From NCBI RefSeq assembly GCF_003075455.1, contig NZ_QDAE01000003.1, forward strand, positions 62,001-126,000: a stretch of DNA of 64,000 nucleotides. The letters run 5' to 3'. This document shows, piece after piece, positions 19,249 to 28,006 of the stretch. Both the position numbers and the translations under genes were made by a program. How positions within the stretch are numbered: the stretch's first letter is position 1; every line of letters begins with the position of its first letter. This DNA comes from Arthrobacter sp. Bz4 (GTDB taxonomy: Bacteria; Actinomycetota; Actinomycetes; Actinomycetales; Micrococcaceae). The notes beneath the pieces were generated by a model, which saw only the letters and a list, made by a program, of their open reading frames with translations, was not told the origin of the DNA and did not search any database.

Positions 19249-19539
19249 TCAGGACCCGGCAGGCGAACGCCACGGGGTGCGTACGCCGTCGTTCTCGCAG
19301 AATGGCGTGGTCGCAGCCTCCCCGGCCAGACAACCTCCATCGACTAATTTCCGAGCGCCAACCGGTTCTGCCAATTCAACGGTCGTCGCGACCATGTCGT
19401 TGCCGGGACAGTCATATCCCGCCTCAGGCAATGCCTCAACATCCCTTCTGATCACTACCTGATCTTCTTCGTAGCTGATCTTTGGCTCCAGCACAGGCCC
19501 GGTCACGCCGCCCGAGCAACCTATCCGGGTCACGTCCAC
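19249..19539 (-). pseudogene. Remnant of a small secreted/lipoprotein-like hypothetical gene
   Basis: Within the 508-bp space between the HNH gene and mscR, one minus-strand frame reads like protein: GYDCPGNDMVATTVELAEP, then LVDGGCLAGEAATT, then a terminal Cys. This Cys-rich pattern with an E-P-V/L-G-x-R-x-L-V-D-G core resembles the C-terminus of small hypothetical secreted proteins that I recall from Arthrobacter. No signal peptide, ATG or ribosome binding site is present; GTG 19539 is only the best available start, and upstream sequence is the mscR promoter. It looks like a 5'-truncated gene. Confidence 0.45.
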
Positions 19540-19586
19540 CCTAAAACTCGCTGAACTTGCCCAAAGTGGGGGAAAGATCACGTGAT

Positions 19587-19617
19587 TGAGCCACTGTCCG
19601 ACTCCGTGCCTATGCTT
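19587..19617 (+). promoter_or_regulatory. Candidate promoter of mscR
   Basis: TTGAGC (19587-19592), a 19-bp spacer and TATGCT (19612-19617) precede mscR. The start would fall near 19624, leaving a 34-nt leader with GAAAGGA before the ATG. Assigned by eye. Confidence 0.4.
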
Positions 19618-19657
19618 GGGATACCGCCCGGTACCCAACCGAAAGGACCGTGTTGAA

Positions 19658-20743
19658 ATGGCTCATAGAGTCCAAGCCGTAGTTGTCAGGGAAAAGAACG
19701 CACCAGCCAGCATCGAGACCATCCTCGTCCCAGATCCGGGACCTGGTGAAGCACTGGTCGATATCCTCACCTGCGGCGTTTGCCATACCGATCTGCACTA
19801 CAAGCAGGGTGGGATCAGTGACGATTACCCCTTCCTCCTCGGCCACGAAGCCACCGGTGTGGTCAGCGCCGTCGGACCCGACGTTACCCAGGTAGCACCC
19901 GGCGACCGCGTCATCCTGAACTGGCGTGCGGTCTGCGGCGAATGTCGTGCCTGCCGTCGCGGTGAAGCGCAGTACTGCTTCAACACCCACAACGCCACCC
20001 AGAAAATGACGCTTGAAGACGGCACCGAGCTCTCCCCTGCCCTGGGTATTGGCGCTTTCGCCGAGAAGACTCTCGTCGCTGCCGGCCAGTGCACCAAGGT
20101 GGATCCCGAAGCGGATGCGGCCGCCGTCGGCCTCCTGGGCTGCGGCGTCATGGCAGGCATCGGCGCCGCCATCAACACCGGCAACGTGCGCCGGGGCGAC
20201 TCGGTAGCCGTCATCGGTTGCGGCGGCGTGGGCAGTGCAGCCATCGCTGGCGCCAAGCTCGCGGGTGCGACGACGATTATCGCCGTAGACATCGATGACC
20301 GAAAGCTTGAAGCAACCAGGAAACTGGGAGCAACCCACACGGTCAACTCCAAGAACCAGGACGCTGTCGAGGCCATTCAGGCCCTCACCGGCGGCAACGG
20401 CGCCAACGTGGTGATCGACGCCGTCGGCCGCCCCGAAACCTACAAACAGGCGTTCTACGCACGCGATCTCGCCGGCACAGTGGTGCTGGTGGGCGTCCCC
20501 ACCCCTGACATGATGCTGGAACTGCCGCTGCTCGATGTCTTCGGTCGCGGCGGCTCGCTCAAGTCGTCCTGGTACGGCGACTGCCTCCCCTCCAGGGACT
20601 TCCCAATGCTGGTCAGCCACTACCAGCAGGGCAACCTGGACCTCGATGCCTTCGTCACCGAACGGATCAAGCTCGACCAGGTTGAAGCCGCGTTCGACAA
20701 GATGCACGACGGCTCGGTGCTGCGCTCGGTGGTGGAACTCTGA
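19658..20743 (+). CDS. mscR: S-(hydroxymethyl)mycothiol dehydrogenase (MscR)
   Basis: This zinc-dependent medium-chain dehydrogenase oxidises the mycothiol-formaldehyde adduct to S-formylmycothiol, and MscR homologues also act as nitrosomycothiol reductase. ATG 19658 ([10 protein letters not shown], 361 residues) follows GAAAGGA; the open frame extends upstream over the promoter. Catalytic zinc residues C39 ([10 protein letters not shown]) and H63 (LGHEATG), structural-zinc cysteines in [15 protein letters not shown], and NAD-binding [14 protein letters not shown] are visible. [16 protein letters not shown] is typical of this subfamily. The stop overlaps the start of the MBL gene, the same pairing as in mycobacteria. 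Confidence 0.93.
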   Translation: MAHRVQAVVVREKNAPASIETILVPDPGPGEALVDILTCGVCHTDLHYKQGGISDDYPFLLGHEATGVVSAVGPDVTQVAPGDRVILNWRAVCGECRACRRGEAQYCFNTHNATQKMTLEDGTELSPALGIGAFAEKTLVAAGQCTKVDPEADAAAVGLLGCGVMAGIGAAINTGNVRRGDSVAVIGCGGVGSAAIAGAKLAGATTIIAVDIDDRKLEATRKLGATHTVNSKNQDAVEAIQALTGGNGANVVIDAVGRPETYKQAFYARDLAGTVVLVGVPTPDMMLELPLLDVFGRGGSLKSSWYGDCLPSRDFPMLVSHYQQGNLDLDAFVTERIKLDQVEAAFDKMHDGSVLRSVVEL

Positions 20744-21372
20744 TGGCTGCACGCATTGAACACCTGCTGACCAGCGGAACCTTCTCCCTCGATGGCGGAA
20801 CCTGGGACGTTGACAACAATGTCTGGATCATCGGCGATGACACCGAATGCATCGTCATCGACCCTGCGCACAACGCTGCAGCGGTGGTGGAACAGATCAA
20901 TGGGCGACAGGTCCGAGCCATCCTGCTCACCCACGGCCATGATGATCACATCCGCGCCGTCGGCGACGTCTACGACGCTGTCCGGGCGCCCATCCACCTG
21001 CATCCGGCCGACCGGATGCTGTGGGACCAGGTCTATCCTGACCCGGCGCCGGACCAGGACATCAACGACGGCGATGAATTCACGGTCGCTGGCGTCACCC
21101 TGAAGGCGCTGCACACCCCCGGGCATTCCCCCGGGTCCGTGAGCTTCTACCTCGGAGAGGCCGGCACCGTCTTTACCGGCGACACCCTGTTCCAGGGCGG
21201 TCCCGGCGCGACTGGCCGATCCTTCAGCGACTTCCCCACCATCATCGAATCCATCCGTGACCGCCTGCTCAGCCTCCCGGCTGACACGGTGGTTCGCCCC
21301 GGGCACGGCGATTCAACGACGGTGGGCGCCGAGGCGCCATCACTTGATGAATGGATTGCGCGCGGCCACTAG
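20743..21372 (+). CDS. MBL-fold metallohydrolase paired with MscR
   Basis: The 209-residue protein has the metallo-beta-lactamase motif THGHDDH (about 64-70), the second-metal His in LHTPGHSPGS, TGDTLF and the terminal histidine in VRPGHGDSTT. Its ATG overlaps the mscR stop (TGATG). The location suggests hydrolysis of S-formylmycothiol to formate and mycothiol, completing formaldehyde detoxification, a role parallel to glyoxalase II; that is inference from pairing, not from a substrate motif. Confidence 0.9.
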   Translation: MAARIEHLLTSGTFSLDGGTWDVDNNVWIIGDDTECIVIDPAHNAAAVVEQINGRQVRAILLTHGHDDHIRAVGDVYDAVRAPIHLHPADRMLWDQVYPDPAPDQDINDGDEFTVAGVTLKALHTPGHSPGSVSFYLGEAGTVFTGDTLFQGGPGATGRSFSDFPTIIESIRDRLLSLPADTVVRPGHGDSTTVGAEAPSLDEWIARGH

Positions 21373-21409
21373 ATCCTGCGTGCCGCCTAGAGCACAACCA
21401 GTACGACGA

Positions 21410-21445
21410 CGACCGCCCCGTGGCCAGCTGGCCGCGGGGCGGTCG
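21410..21445. terminator. Strong hairpin between MBL gene and lipoate-ligase-like gene
   Basis: CGACCGCCCCGTGGCCA pairs with TGGCCGCGGGGCGGTCG, 17 bp with a single G.T pair, flanked by AACCAG and CTGGTT that can pair beyond small bulges. It lies between convergent genes, so it probably terminates both, though T-tracts are weak on each side. Confidence 0.65.
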
Positions 21446-21514
21446 CTGGTTAAGACCCCCACCCGAGAGCCGGTGGAAACCGGTGCGATCAGCTCGCAAC
21501 GGTCGTTCTGGCTG

Positions 21515-22258
21515 TCAGGATACGCTGGGCTGGACCGCTGTGGAAGTCTCCGACGGCTCAAACCCATATCCCGCGCGGCGATAGGCGGCGAGGACGGCGT
21601 CTTCGACGTCGCCGACGGTCAGGCCACTCACCAGGTCATTCGCGGCGCCGGCCGTGGCCGGGTCCCAGTCCAGTCCCATCGCCGCGTACGACGAGGTCAA
21701 CACTTCCCGGATCGGGGCCGAGTCTTCCACCACAATTACCGAGGAAAAGAGCCAGGCCCCGGCGACCACCCGCTGGGCTGTCCCCACCAGCTTCACGCGC
21801 CGACCGTCATCGCCAATACCGTGCACACTGTATTCGCCGGGACAGTACTCGCCGGGAATTTCCCCCACCGCCGCGGTCACTCCCACCGAGCGCAGCGCTG
21901 ACGCGAGTAGTTCACCGAATCCGGAGAAGCGGTTCCGCGACCCGGCGACGGCGTCAGTCTGCGGCTCGACATGATCGATCACCAGGCAGCCACGATGATA
22001 GGCCGCGGCCCTGCCTCCCGCCCGGCGCACGAGCGGCTCAAACCCCAGTGCCCGTGCAGCCTCTTCGGCGGCAGGGAAACCCGGCAACCGGGTGTCGCGT
22101 TGCCCGAACGCCACGGTGGGCTCCGGCCGATAGAGTCGCAGCGTAGCGGGACGATCCCCCGCCGCCACAGCGCGCAGCAAGGTGATGCCCTCCGCCAGGT
22201 CAGCGGCGGCGCCGGCCGAGGCGGTACGGCGCACCACGAACAGGTCGGCACCGGTCAT
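21515..22258 (-). CDS. Lipoate/octanoate-protein ligase family protein
   Basis: The 247-residue protein belongs to the biotin/lipoate ligase fold: RLYRPEPTVAFGQRD, the substrate-loop motif RRAGGRAAAYH and the catalytic-lysine segment RRVKLVGTAQRV. It would attach lipoyl or octanoyl groups to dehydrogenase E2 or GcvH proteins. ATG 22258 (MTGADLFVVRR) is chosen because AGGAG lies 9 nt upstream; an ATG at 22279 is in frame but faces into the divergent gene. The two start codons are only 19 bp apart. Confidence 0.78.
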   Translation of the reverse strand: MTGADLFVVRRTASAGAAADLAEGITLLRAVAAGDRPATLRLYRPEPTVAFGQRDTRLPGFPAAEEAARALGFEPLVRRAGGRAAAYHRGCLVIDHVEPQTDAVAGSRNRFSGFGELLASALRSVGVTAAVGEIPGEYCPGEYSVHGIGDDGRRVKLVGTAQRVVAGAWLFSSVIVVEDSAPIREVLTSSYAAMGLDWDPATAGAANDLVSGLTVGDVEDAVLAAYRRAGYGFEPSETSTAVQPSVS

Positions 22259-22277
22259 CTGGGTTAGGCTCCTGTCC

Positions 22278-22661
22278 ATGATCTTCCTGCAGTTTCTGGT
22301 TGCCGCAGCGACATTCCTGCTGCTGGACGCCGTGTGGCTCAAATCGATGAGCAAATTTTATCGTCGGCATCTCGGCGACCAGCTTGCCGACAAACCCAAT
22401 TTTCTCTATGCGGCAGCGTTCTACCTAATCTATGTAGCGGGCATCGTGCTCTTCGCTGTTCAGCCCGCATTGGCCGCCGAGTCATGGTTGGCAGCGTTGG
22501 GCTACGGTGGGGCGCTGGGCTTTTTCGCCTATGCGACCTATGACCTCACCAATGCCTCGACACTGAAACGGTGGCCAGCGGTCCTGATCGCCGTGGACCT
22601 CGCCTGGGGTGCCGCACTGACCGGCCTGATCACCGTCGTGACGTACCTGGTTTTCGTGTGA
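22278..22661 (+). CDS. DUF2177 family membrane protein
   Basis: The 127-residue protein begins MIFLQFLVAAATFLLLDAVW and has four predicted membrane segments. The D-x-x-W near residue 17, the YRRHLGDQL block and FFAYATYDLTNASTLKRWP are features of DUF2177, whose function is unknown. TAGGCT (22266-22271) lies 6 nt before the ATG, implying a leaderless transcript that starts inside the 19-bp divergent gap. Confidence 0.8.
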   Translation: MIFLQFLVAAATFLLLDAVWLKSMSKFYRRHLGDQLADKPNFLYAAAFYLIYVAGIVLFAVQPALAAESWLAALGYGGALGFFAYATYDLTNASTLKRWPAVLIAVDLAWGAALTGLITVVTYLVFV

Positions 22662-22728
22662 TTCGGTTTGTGACCGACGACGGCGTGTAGCCGCCACGAG
22701 TCCCGATTCCGGATGGGACACTTATCTG

Positions 22729-25700
22729 GTGACGCCGCATACCCCCCAACTTTCCCGCCGGTCAGCGGCCCCGCAGCCGCGCACCCTGATTGATATCCTC
22801 ACCGCCACTGCTGACACGTTTCCCGACGCCTCAGCGCTCGACGACGGCACCACCAGCCTCAGTTACGCCGAGTTGCTCTCGAGTGTCAGGGCGATGGGGA
22901 AAAAGCTTCACCTGGCCGGGCTGGGTGCTGGCGACCGGATCGGCGTTCGTATTCCGTCCGGAACCGCCGAGCTCTACATCGCCATCCTCGCGATCCTCAT
23001 GATCGGGGCAGCCTACGTCCCGGTGGACGCCGACGACCCCGACGAACGCGCCAAACTTGTGTTCTCCGAAGCGAAGGTCGCAGGCATCCTGCGCGCGGGG
23101 CGCAAACCGGTGGTTCAAAAGGGGCGGAAAGCTCCTTTCCCTGCACCGAGGATGCCGACCCCCGACGACGACGCCTGGATCATTTTCACCTCCGGCTCCA
23201 CCGGAACACCCAAGGGTGTTGCAGTGTCGCACCGCTCGGCGGCGGCGTTTGTCGACGCCGAGGCCCGTTTGTTCCTGCAGGCCGAGCCGGCGGGCCCCAC
23301 CGACCGGGTCCTCGCCGGACTCTCCGTCGCCTTCGACGCCTCCTGCGAGGAGATGTGGCTGGCCTGGCGCAACGGCGCCTGCCTGGTGCCGGCCCCGCGT
23401 GCCCTGGTGCGTTCGGGCATGGATCTCGGTCCGTGGCTGATCACCCACGGCATCACCATGGTTTCGACGGTTCCTACCCTTGCCGCCCTGTGGCCGGTCG
23501 AATCTCTCGAAGCCGTCAGACTGCTGATCTTCGGCGGAGAGGCCTGCCCACCCGAGCTCGCAGCAAGGCTGGCGACCGAGGACCGGGAGCTGTGGAACAC
23601 CTACGGCCCCACGGAGGCGACCGTCGTCGCCTGTGCCGCTCTGCTCGGCGGTCCAGGACCGGTGCGCATTGGGCTCCCCCTGGACGGCTGGGATCTCGCC
23701 GTCGTCGACAGTTCAGGTATTCCGGTGGCCGCCGGCGAGGTCGGTGAGCTGATTATCGGCGGGGTTGGGCTGGCCCGCTACCTCGATCCGCAGAAGGACA
23801 AGGAAAAATACGCTCCCATGCCGTCGCTGGGTTGGGACCGCGCCTATCGCAGCGGGGACCTGGTCAGGTTTGACCCGGTGGGGCTCGAATTTATGGGACG
23901 CGCCGATGAACAGGTGAAGCTCGGCGGCCGACGGATCGAACTCGGCGAAGTCGACGCCGCCCTGCAGTCCTTGCCCGGCGTCGCAGGTGCCGCAGCCGCA
24001 GTGCAGACCACCGCCGCCGGCAACCAGATACTGGTGGGCTATCTCGTCGCCGCCGGAGCACCGCTGGACCTGCCGGAGCTGCGCTCCGAGCTTGCTGGTT
24101 CGCTGCCCGCGGCGCTGATTCCGATGCTGAGCGAAACCGATTCCCTGCCGACCAAAACCAGCGGAAAGGTGGACCGGTCGGCGCTCCCCTGGCCCCTCGC
24201 CCAGCACAACGACGACGACGCCCCGGCCCTCGACGACGAAGCCCAGTGGGTGGTGGACCAGTGGACGGCAGTACTCGGCGTCCCGGCGTCGGGATTGGAT
24301 GCGGACTTCTTCGCCCACGGTGGCGGCAGCCTGTCTGCGGCGCAGCTGGTGTCCGCCCTGCGGCAGCAGTATCCGACGGTCACGGTTGCCGACATTTACG
24401 CCCACCCGCGGGTGGGCGCGTTGATTGACATGGTGAAAGGATCGGAACCGGTCGGCGGCACGATCAGGATTGAGCGGAACGTCGCCCGCACCACCCGCAA
24501 AGCCCAGATCTTCCAGACGCTGATGGGCATTCCCCTCTTCATGCTGGTGGGGATGCGCTGGCTGACCTACCTGATGATCATCAATCAGGTTCTCGTGATC
24601 TCCGGGATCGCAGCGACAACCACGCTGTCCTGGGGGTGGATCCTTGCCAGCTGGATCGTGTTCGTCAGCCCGCTGGGGCGGATGGGGATTTCGGTTATCG
24701 CCGCGAGGATCCTGCTACGCGGGGTCCAGCCGGGAAGCTACCCCCGCAGCGGCAGGGTGCACCTGAAACTCTGGCTTGCCGAACAAATCGCGGACATGGC
24801 AGCCGCAGTCAGTCTTGCCAGCGCACCGTGGGTCACCTACTACGCCCGGGCGCTGGGGGCAAAGATTGGGCGCGACGTCGACCTCCACTCGGTCCCCCCG
24901 GTCACCGGAATGCTTCATCTGGGCAGCGGCAGCTCCGTCGAACCTGAGGTGGACCTTTCGGGCTGGTGGATTGATGGCGACCTGGTCCACATCGGCAGGA
25001 TCAGCGTCGGGGAGCGAGCCCTCATCGGCACCAGGAGCACGCTGATGCCCGGCACCCGGGTGGGCGCCGACTCACAGGTTGCCCCGGGTTCGGCGGTCCT
25101 GGGCAAGGTACGTCCCGGCCAGCAGTACGCTGGGTCCCCTGCCACCCGGATCGGCAAAGCCAAGCCCATCTGGCCCGATGCTCCGGCGTCGTCGCCGTCG
25201 GTCACCCTCAGCTTCCCGGCATTCGCCGCCGCCTCGGGCATCCTCTCGGGCATTCCCTATCTGGCCGCCGCCATTGCTGCCCTGCCGATCCTCGCCGCCC
25301 TGCGCGGCACCGCAGGACTGTCCGACGCCCTGCCACAACTCGCCTGGTCGGTGCCCATCGCTGGCCTGCTCTGGTTTGTGGCAACGATGATCCTGATCCT
25401 GGCAGCCGTCAGACTGCTCGGGATCGGGCTGCGGGAGGGGTATCATCGGGTCCGGAGCCGTGTGGGCTGGCAGGTCTGGGCCACCGAACGAGTCCTTGAC
25501 CTGGCCCGCGATCTGCTCTTCCCCGTGTACGCGAGCCTGTTCACGCCGGTGTGGCTGCGACTTCTTGGCGCTACGGTCGGCAAGAACGTCGAGATTTCGA
25601 CTGTGCTGTTGGTTCCGAAAATGACCACCATTGGCGACGGCGCTTTCCTCGCCGATGACACGATGGTCGCATCCTACGAACTCGGTGGGGGCTGGATGAA

Positions 25701-26604
25701 GGTGGCGCCGGCGAAAATCGGTAAGCGAGCGTTCCTCGGCAATTCGGGGATGACCGCCGCGGGCCGCCGGGTACCCAAAAATTCGCTGGTGGCGGTGCTG
25801 TCCGCCACCCCCGCCAAGGCCAAAGCCGGTACGTCCTGGTTGGGAAGCCCGCCGGTCCGGTTGCGCCGCACCCAGATGGAAGCCGATCAGACCCGAACCT
25901 TCGACCCACCACGACGGTTGAAGGTGGCAAGGGGAGCATGGGAGGTGTGCCGGCTCGCCGCAACGCTGCTGACCGTGGTGATCGCCGTGCTGGTGCTCGT
26001 GGGGCTCGACGCCATTGCCGGGCAGTGGGGCTACCTGGTTGCTGCACTCCTCGGCGGGCTGGTCATGATGACGGCCGGGACGGTGGCGGCCGTCAGCGCG
26101 GTCGCCGTCAAATGGTTGCTGGTCGGCCGAATCAGTGCGGGTGAACACCCCCTCTGGAGTTCGTTCATCTGGCGGAACGAGGTTGTCGACGCCTTCATCG
26201 AAACGGTTACCGCCCCCTGGTTTGCCCGGGCGGCCAGCGGCACTCCCGCACTCGTCTGGTGGTTAAGGGCCCTGGGAGCCAGGATCGGCCACGGCGTGTG
26301 GTGCGAAAGCTATTGGCTGCCGGAAGCCGACCTGGTAACCCTTGGTGACAGCAGCACAGTCAATCGCGGGTGCGTCATCCAGACCCATCTCTTCCATGAC
26401 CGGGTGATGTCCATGGACACCGTAACCTTGAAGGATGGCGCAACCATGGGACCCCACGGAGTGATACTTCCTGCCGCCTGCCTGGCTAGCGGATCGACGG
26501 TTGGACCGGCGTCGCTGGTAATGCGCGGCGAGACAGTGCCAGCGGGAAGCTACTGGATCGGCAACCCGGTCAGCCCGTGGAAAAGCCCGGCGGTAGCCCC
26601 ATGA
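22729..26604 (+). CDS. Pls/PosA-type single-module NRPS: homopoly(amino acid) synthetase, predicted cationic product
   Basis: The 1291-residue membrane enzyme starts at GTG 22729. Order: adenylation domain (about 20-490; FTSGSTGTPKG, NTYGPTEAT, A10 lysine K480), carrier domain (about 505-570; Ser534 in HGGGSLSAAQL), then membrane segments in pairs alternating with three left-handed beta-helix (hexapeptide) domains, ending about 1285. This is the layout of epsilon-poly-L-lysine synthetase, where soluble amino acid is joined repeatedly without condensation or thioesterase modules. Aligned by eye to PheA, the specificity residues are D203, A204, E207, S246, I267, G269, T291, V299, V300, close to the lysine code D-A-E-S-I-G-S-V of BacB. 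The stop overlaps the M1 peptidase start (ATGA). Confidence 0.88.
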   Translation: MTPHTPQLSRRSAAPQPRTLIDILTATADTFPDASALDDGTTSLSYAELLSSVRAMGKKLHLAGLGAGDRIGVRIPSGTAELYIAILAILMIGAAYVPVDADDPDERAKLVFSEAKVAGILRAGRKPVVQKGRKAPFPAPRMPTPDDDAWIIFTSGSTGTPKGVAVSHRSAAAFVDAEARLFLQAEPAGPTDRVLAGLSVAFDASCEEMWLAWRNGACLVPAPRALVRSGMDLGPWLITHGITMVSTVPTLAALWPVESLEAVRLLIFGGEACPPELAARLATEDRELWNTYGPTEATVVACAALLGGPGPVRIGLPLDGWDLAVVDSSGIPVAAGEVGELIIGGVGLARYLDPQKDKEKYAPMPSLGWDRAYRSGDLVRFDPVGLEFMGRADEQVKLGGRRIELGEVDAALQSLPGVAGAAAAVQTTAAGNQILVGYLVAAGAPLDLPELRSELAGSLPAALIPMLSETDSLPTKTSGKVDRSALPWPLAQHNDDDAPALDDEAQWVVDQWTAVLGVPASGLDADFFAHGGGSLSAAQLVSALRQQYPTVTVADIYAHPRVGALIDMVKGSEPVGGTIRIERNVARTTRKAQIFQTLMGIPLFMLVGMRWLTYLMIINQVLVISGIAATTTLSWGWILASWIVFVSPLGRMGISVIAARILLRGVQPGSYPRSGRVHLKLWLAEQIADMAAAVSLASAPWVTYYARALGAKIGRDVDLHSVPPVTGMLHLGSGSSVEPEVDLSGWWIDGDLVHIGRISVGERALIGTRSTLMPGTRVGADSQVAPGSAVLGKVRPGQQYAGSPATRIGKAKPIWPDAPASSPSVTLSFPAFAAASGILSGIPYLAAAIAALPILAALRGTAGLSDALPQLAWSVPIAGLLWFVATMILILAAVRLLGIGLREGYHRVRSRVGWQVWATERVLDLARDLLFPVYASLFTPVWLRLLGATVGKNVEISTVLLVPKMTTIGDGAFLADDTMVASYELGGGWMKVAPAKIGKRAFLGNSGMTAAGRRVPKNSLVAVLSATPAKAKAGTSWLGSPPVRLRRTQMEADQTRTFDPPRRLKVARGAWEVCRLAATLLTVVIAVLVLVGLDAIAGQWGYLVAALLGGLVMMTAGTVAAVSAVAVKWLLVGRISAGEHPLWSSFIWRNEVVDAFIETVTAPWFARAASGTPALVWWLRALGARIGHGVWCESYWLPEADLVTLGDSSTVNRGCVIQTHLFHDRVMSMDTVTLKDGATMGPHGVILPAACLASGSTVGPASLVMRGETVPAGSYWIGNPVSPWKSPAVAP

Positions 26605-27956
26605 GGGAAGCCATCAAAAGCGTCGTCGCGCGCGTAGGTGACACGCTCGACCCCTACACCCCCGGGCACGGGTCCGCCGACTGGGCCGCCCTGCACTACG
26701 ACCTTGACCTTGACTACCGGCTGGCGAGCAACCGACTGACCGCCCGCGCCGTCATCACCGGCCGCGCCGCCGGTCCCTCGTCCCAGTCATTGGAGCGGAT
26801 TGAGCTGGACCTGGCGGGTTTGAAAGTCACCAAGGTGACCCTGAGCGGCGGCCAGGTCCAGCGCTTCAGCACGCGAGGATCCCGGCTGATCGTCACCCCG
26901 GGTGAACCCATCGGCGGGGGTCAGGAATTCACCCTCGACATCAAGTACGGCGGAAACCCCAAACCCACCAGAAGCACCTGGGGCGAGGTGGGCTGGGAGG
27001 AGCTCACTGACGGCGTCCTCGTTGCCGGGCAGCCCACCGGCAGCCCGTCCTGGTTCCCGTGCAATGACCATCCCAGCCACAAAGCCACCTACCGGATGGC
27101 TGTCACCACCGACGCGAACTACCGCGCCATCTGCAATGGCCGGCTGGTATCCCATACGCCAAAAGCGAGTCGCGGCACCTGGGTGTATGACCAGCCAGAG
27201 CCGATGGCCACGTATCTGGCCACAGTCCAGATTGGCCGCTACCAGTTGGAGCGGTCCAGCACCACCCCCGTGCCGCAGTTCACTGCCGCACCCGTGGGCC
27301 TGCGGGACGCGGCACGCCGCGCACTCTCGCGTCAGCACGAGATGATCAGCGCCTTCACCGAACTCTTCGGCCCTTATCCGTTTGATGCGTACACCGTGGT
27401 GGTAGCTGACGATGTACTGGAGATTCCGTTGGAAGCGCAGTCGTTGTCGATTCTGGGCAGTAACCATCTCACCACCGAGTGGGAATCTCAGCGGCTCATC
27501 GCCCACGAACTGTCCCACCAGTGGTTCGGTAACTCCCTGACGGTGAGTGCCTGGCAGGATATCTGGCTGCACGAGGGCTTCGCCTGCTACGCCGAATGGC
27601 TGTGGTCAGAAAGGTCGGGGTCCCTTTCCACTTCGCAGCGGGCCACCGAGGCGTGGCGTGCGCTCGCCACAGAACCGGAGGATCTGATCATTGGTGATCC
27701 CGGCGGCTCGGACATGTTCGACGACCGGGTTTACAAACGCGGCGCCCTGGCGCTCCACGCCTTGAGGACCGCCGCCGGCGACGAGCTCTTTTTCGGAATG
27801 CTTCGCGACTGGACCGCCCGGTTCAGGCACCAGCACGTCAGTACTGCCGACCTCATCGAGCTGGCCGATGAGAGCTGCTCCACGGTCCCCGGCTTCGACG
27901 CGGCAGCCCTCCTCCAGCCGTGGCTGTACCAGCCGGAGCTGCCAAACCTGCCCTGA
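26601..27956 (+). CDS. M1 family (gluzincin) metallopeptidase coupled to the Pls-type synthetase
   Basis: The 451-residue protein has the zinc motif HELSHQ (H302, E303, H306) and the downstream ligand glutamate in WLHEGFACYAEW, plus the N-terminal M1 beta-domain. It is about half the length of aminopeptidase N, with the C-terminal helical domain missing, as in the short actinobacterial M1 group. No signal peptide is seen, so it is probably cytosolic. ATG 26601 overlaps the synthetase stop. A peptidase coupled to a poly(amino acid) synthetase suggests product trimming or self-protection by degradation; in Streptomyces, poly-lysine producers encode product-degrading aminopeptidases. Confidence 0.9.
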   Translation: MREAIKSVVARVGDTLDPYTPGHGSADWAALHYDLDLDYRLASNRLTARAVITGRAAGPSSQSLERIELDLAGLKVTKVTLSGGQVQRFSTRGSRLIVTPGEPIGGGQEFTLDIKYGGNPKPTRSTWGEVGWEELTDGVLVAGQPTGSPSWFPCNDHPSHKATYRMAVTTDANYRAICNGRLVSHTPKASRGTWVYDQPEPMATYLATVQIGRYQLERSSTTPVPQFTAAPVGLRDAARRALSRQHEMISAFTELFGPYPFDAYTVVVADDVLEIPLEAQSLSILGSNHLTTEWESQRLIAHELSHQWFGNSLTVSAWQDIWLHEGFACYAEWLWSERSGSLSTSQRATEAWRALATEPEDLIIGDPGGSDMFDDRVYKRGALALHALRTAAGDELFFGMLRDWTARFRHQHVSTADLIELADESCSTVPGFDAAALLQPWLYQPELPNLP

Positions 27957-27999
27957 AGCCCGCCCTGCCGGTTGACCATCCCGGCAGGGCGGGCTTCGT
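27957..27999. terminator. Bidirectional rho-independent-like terminator
   Basis: AGCCCGCCCTGCCGG (27957-27971) pairs perfectly over 15 bp with CCGGCAGGGCGGGCT (27981-27995), loop of 9 nt, followed by TTCG. It separates the convergent M1 peptidase and aldo/keto reductase genes. Confidence 0.85.
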
Positions 28000-28006
28000 C
28001 GGGTGG

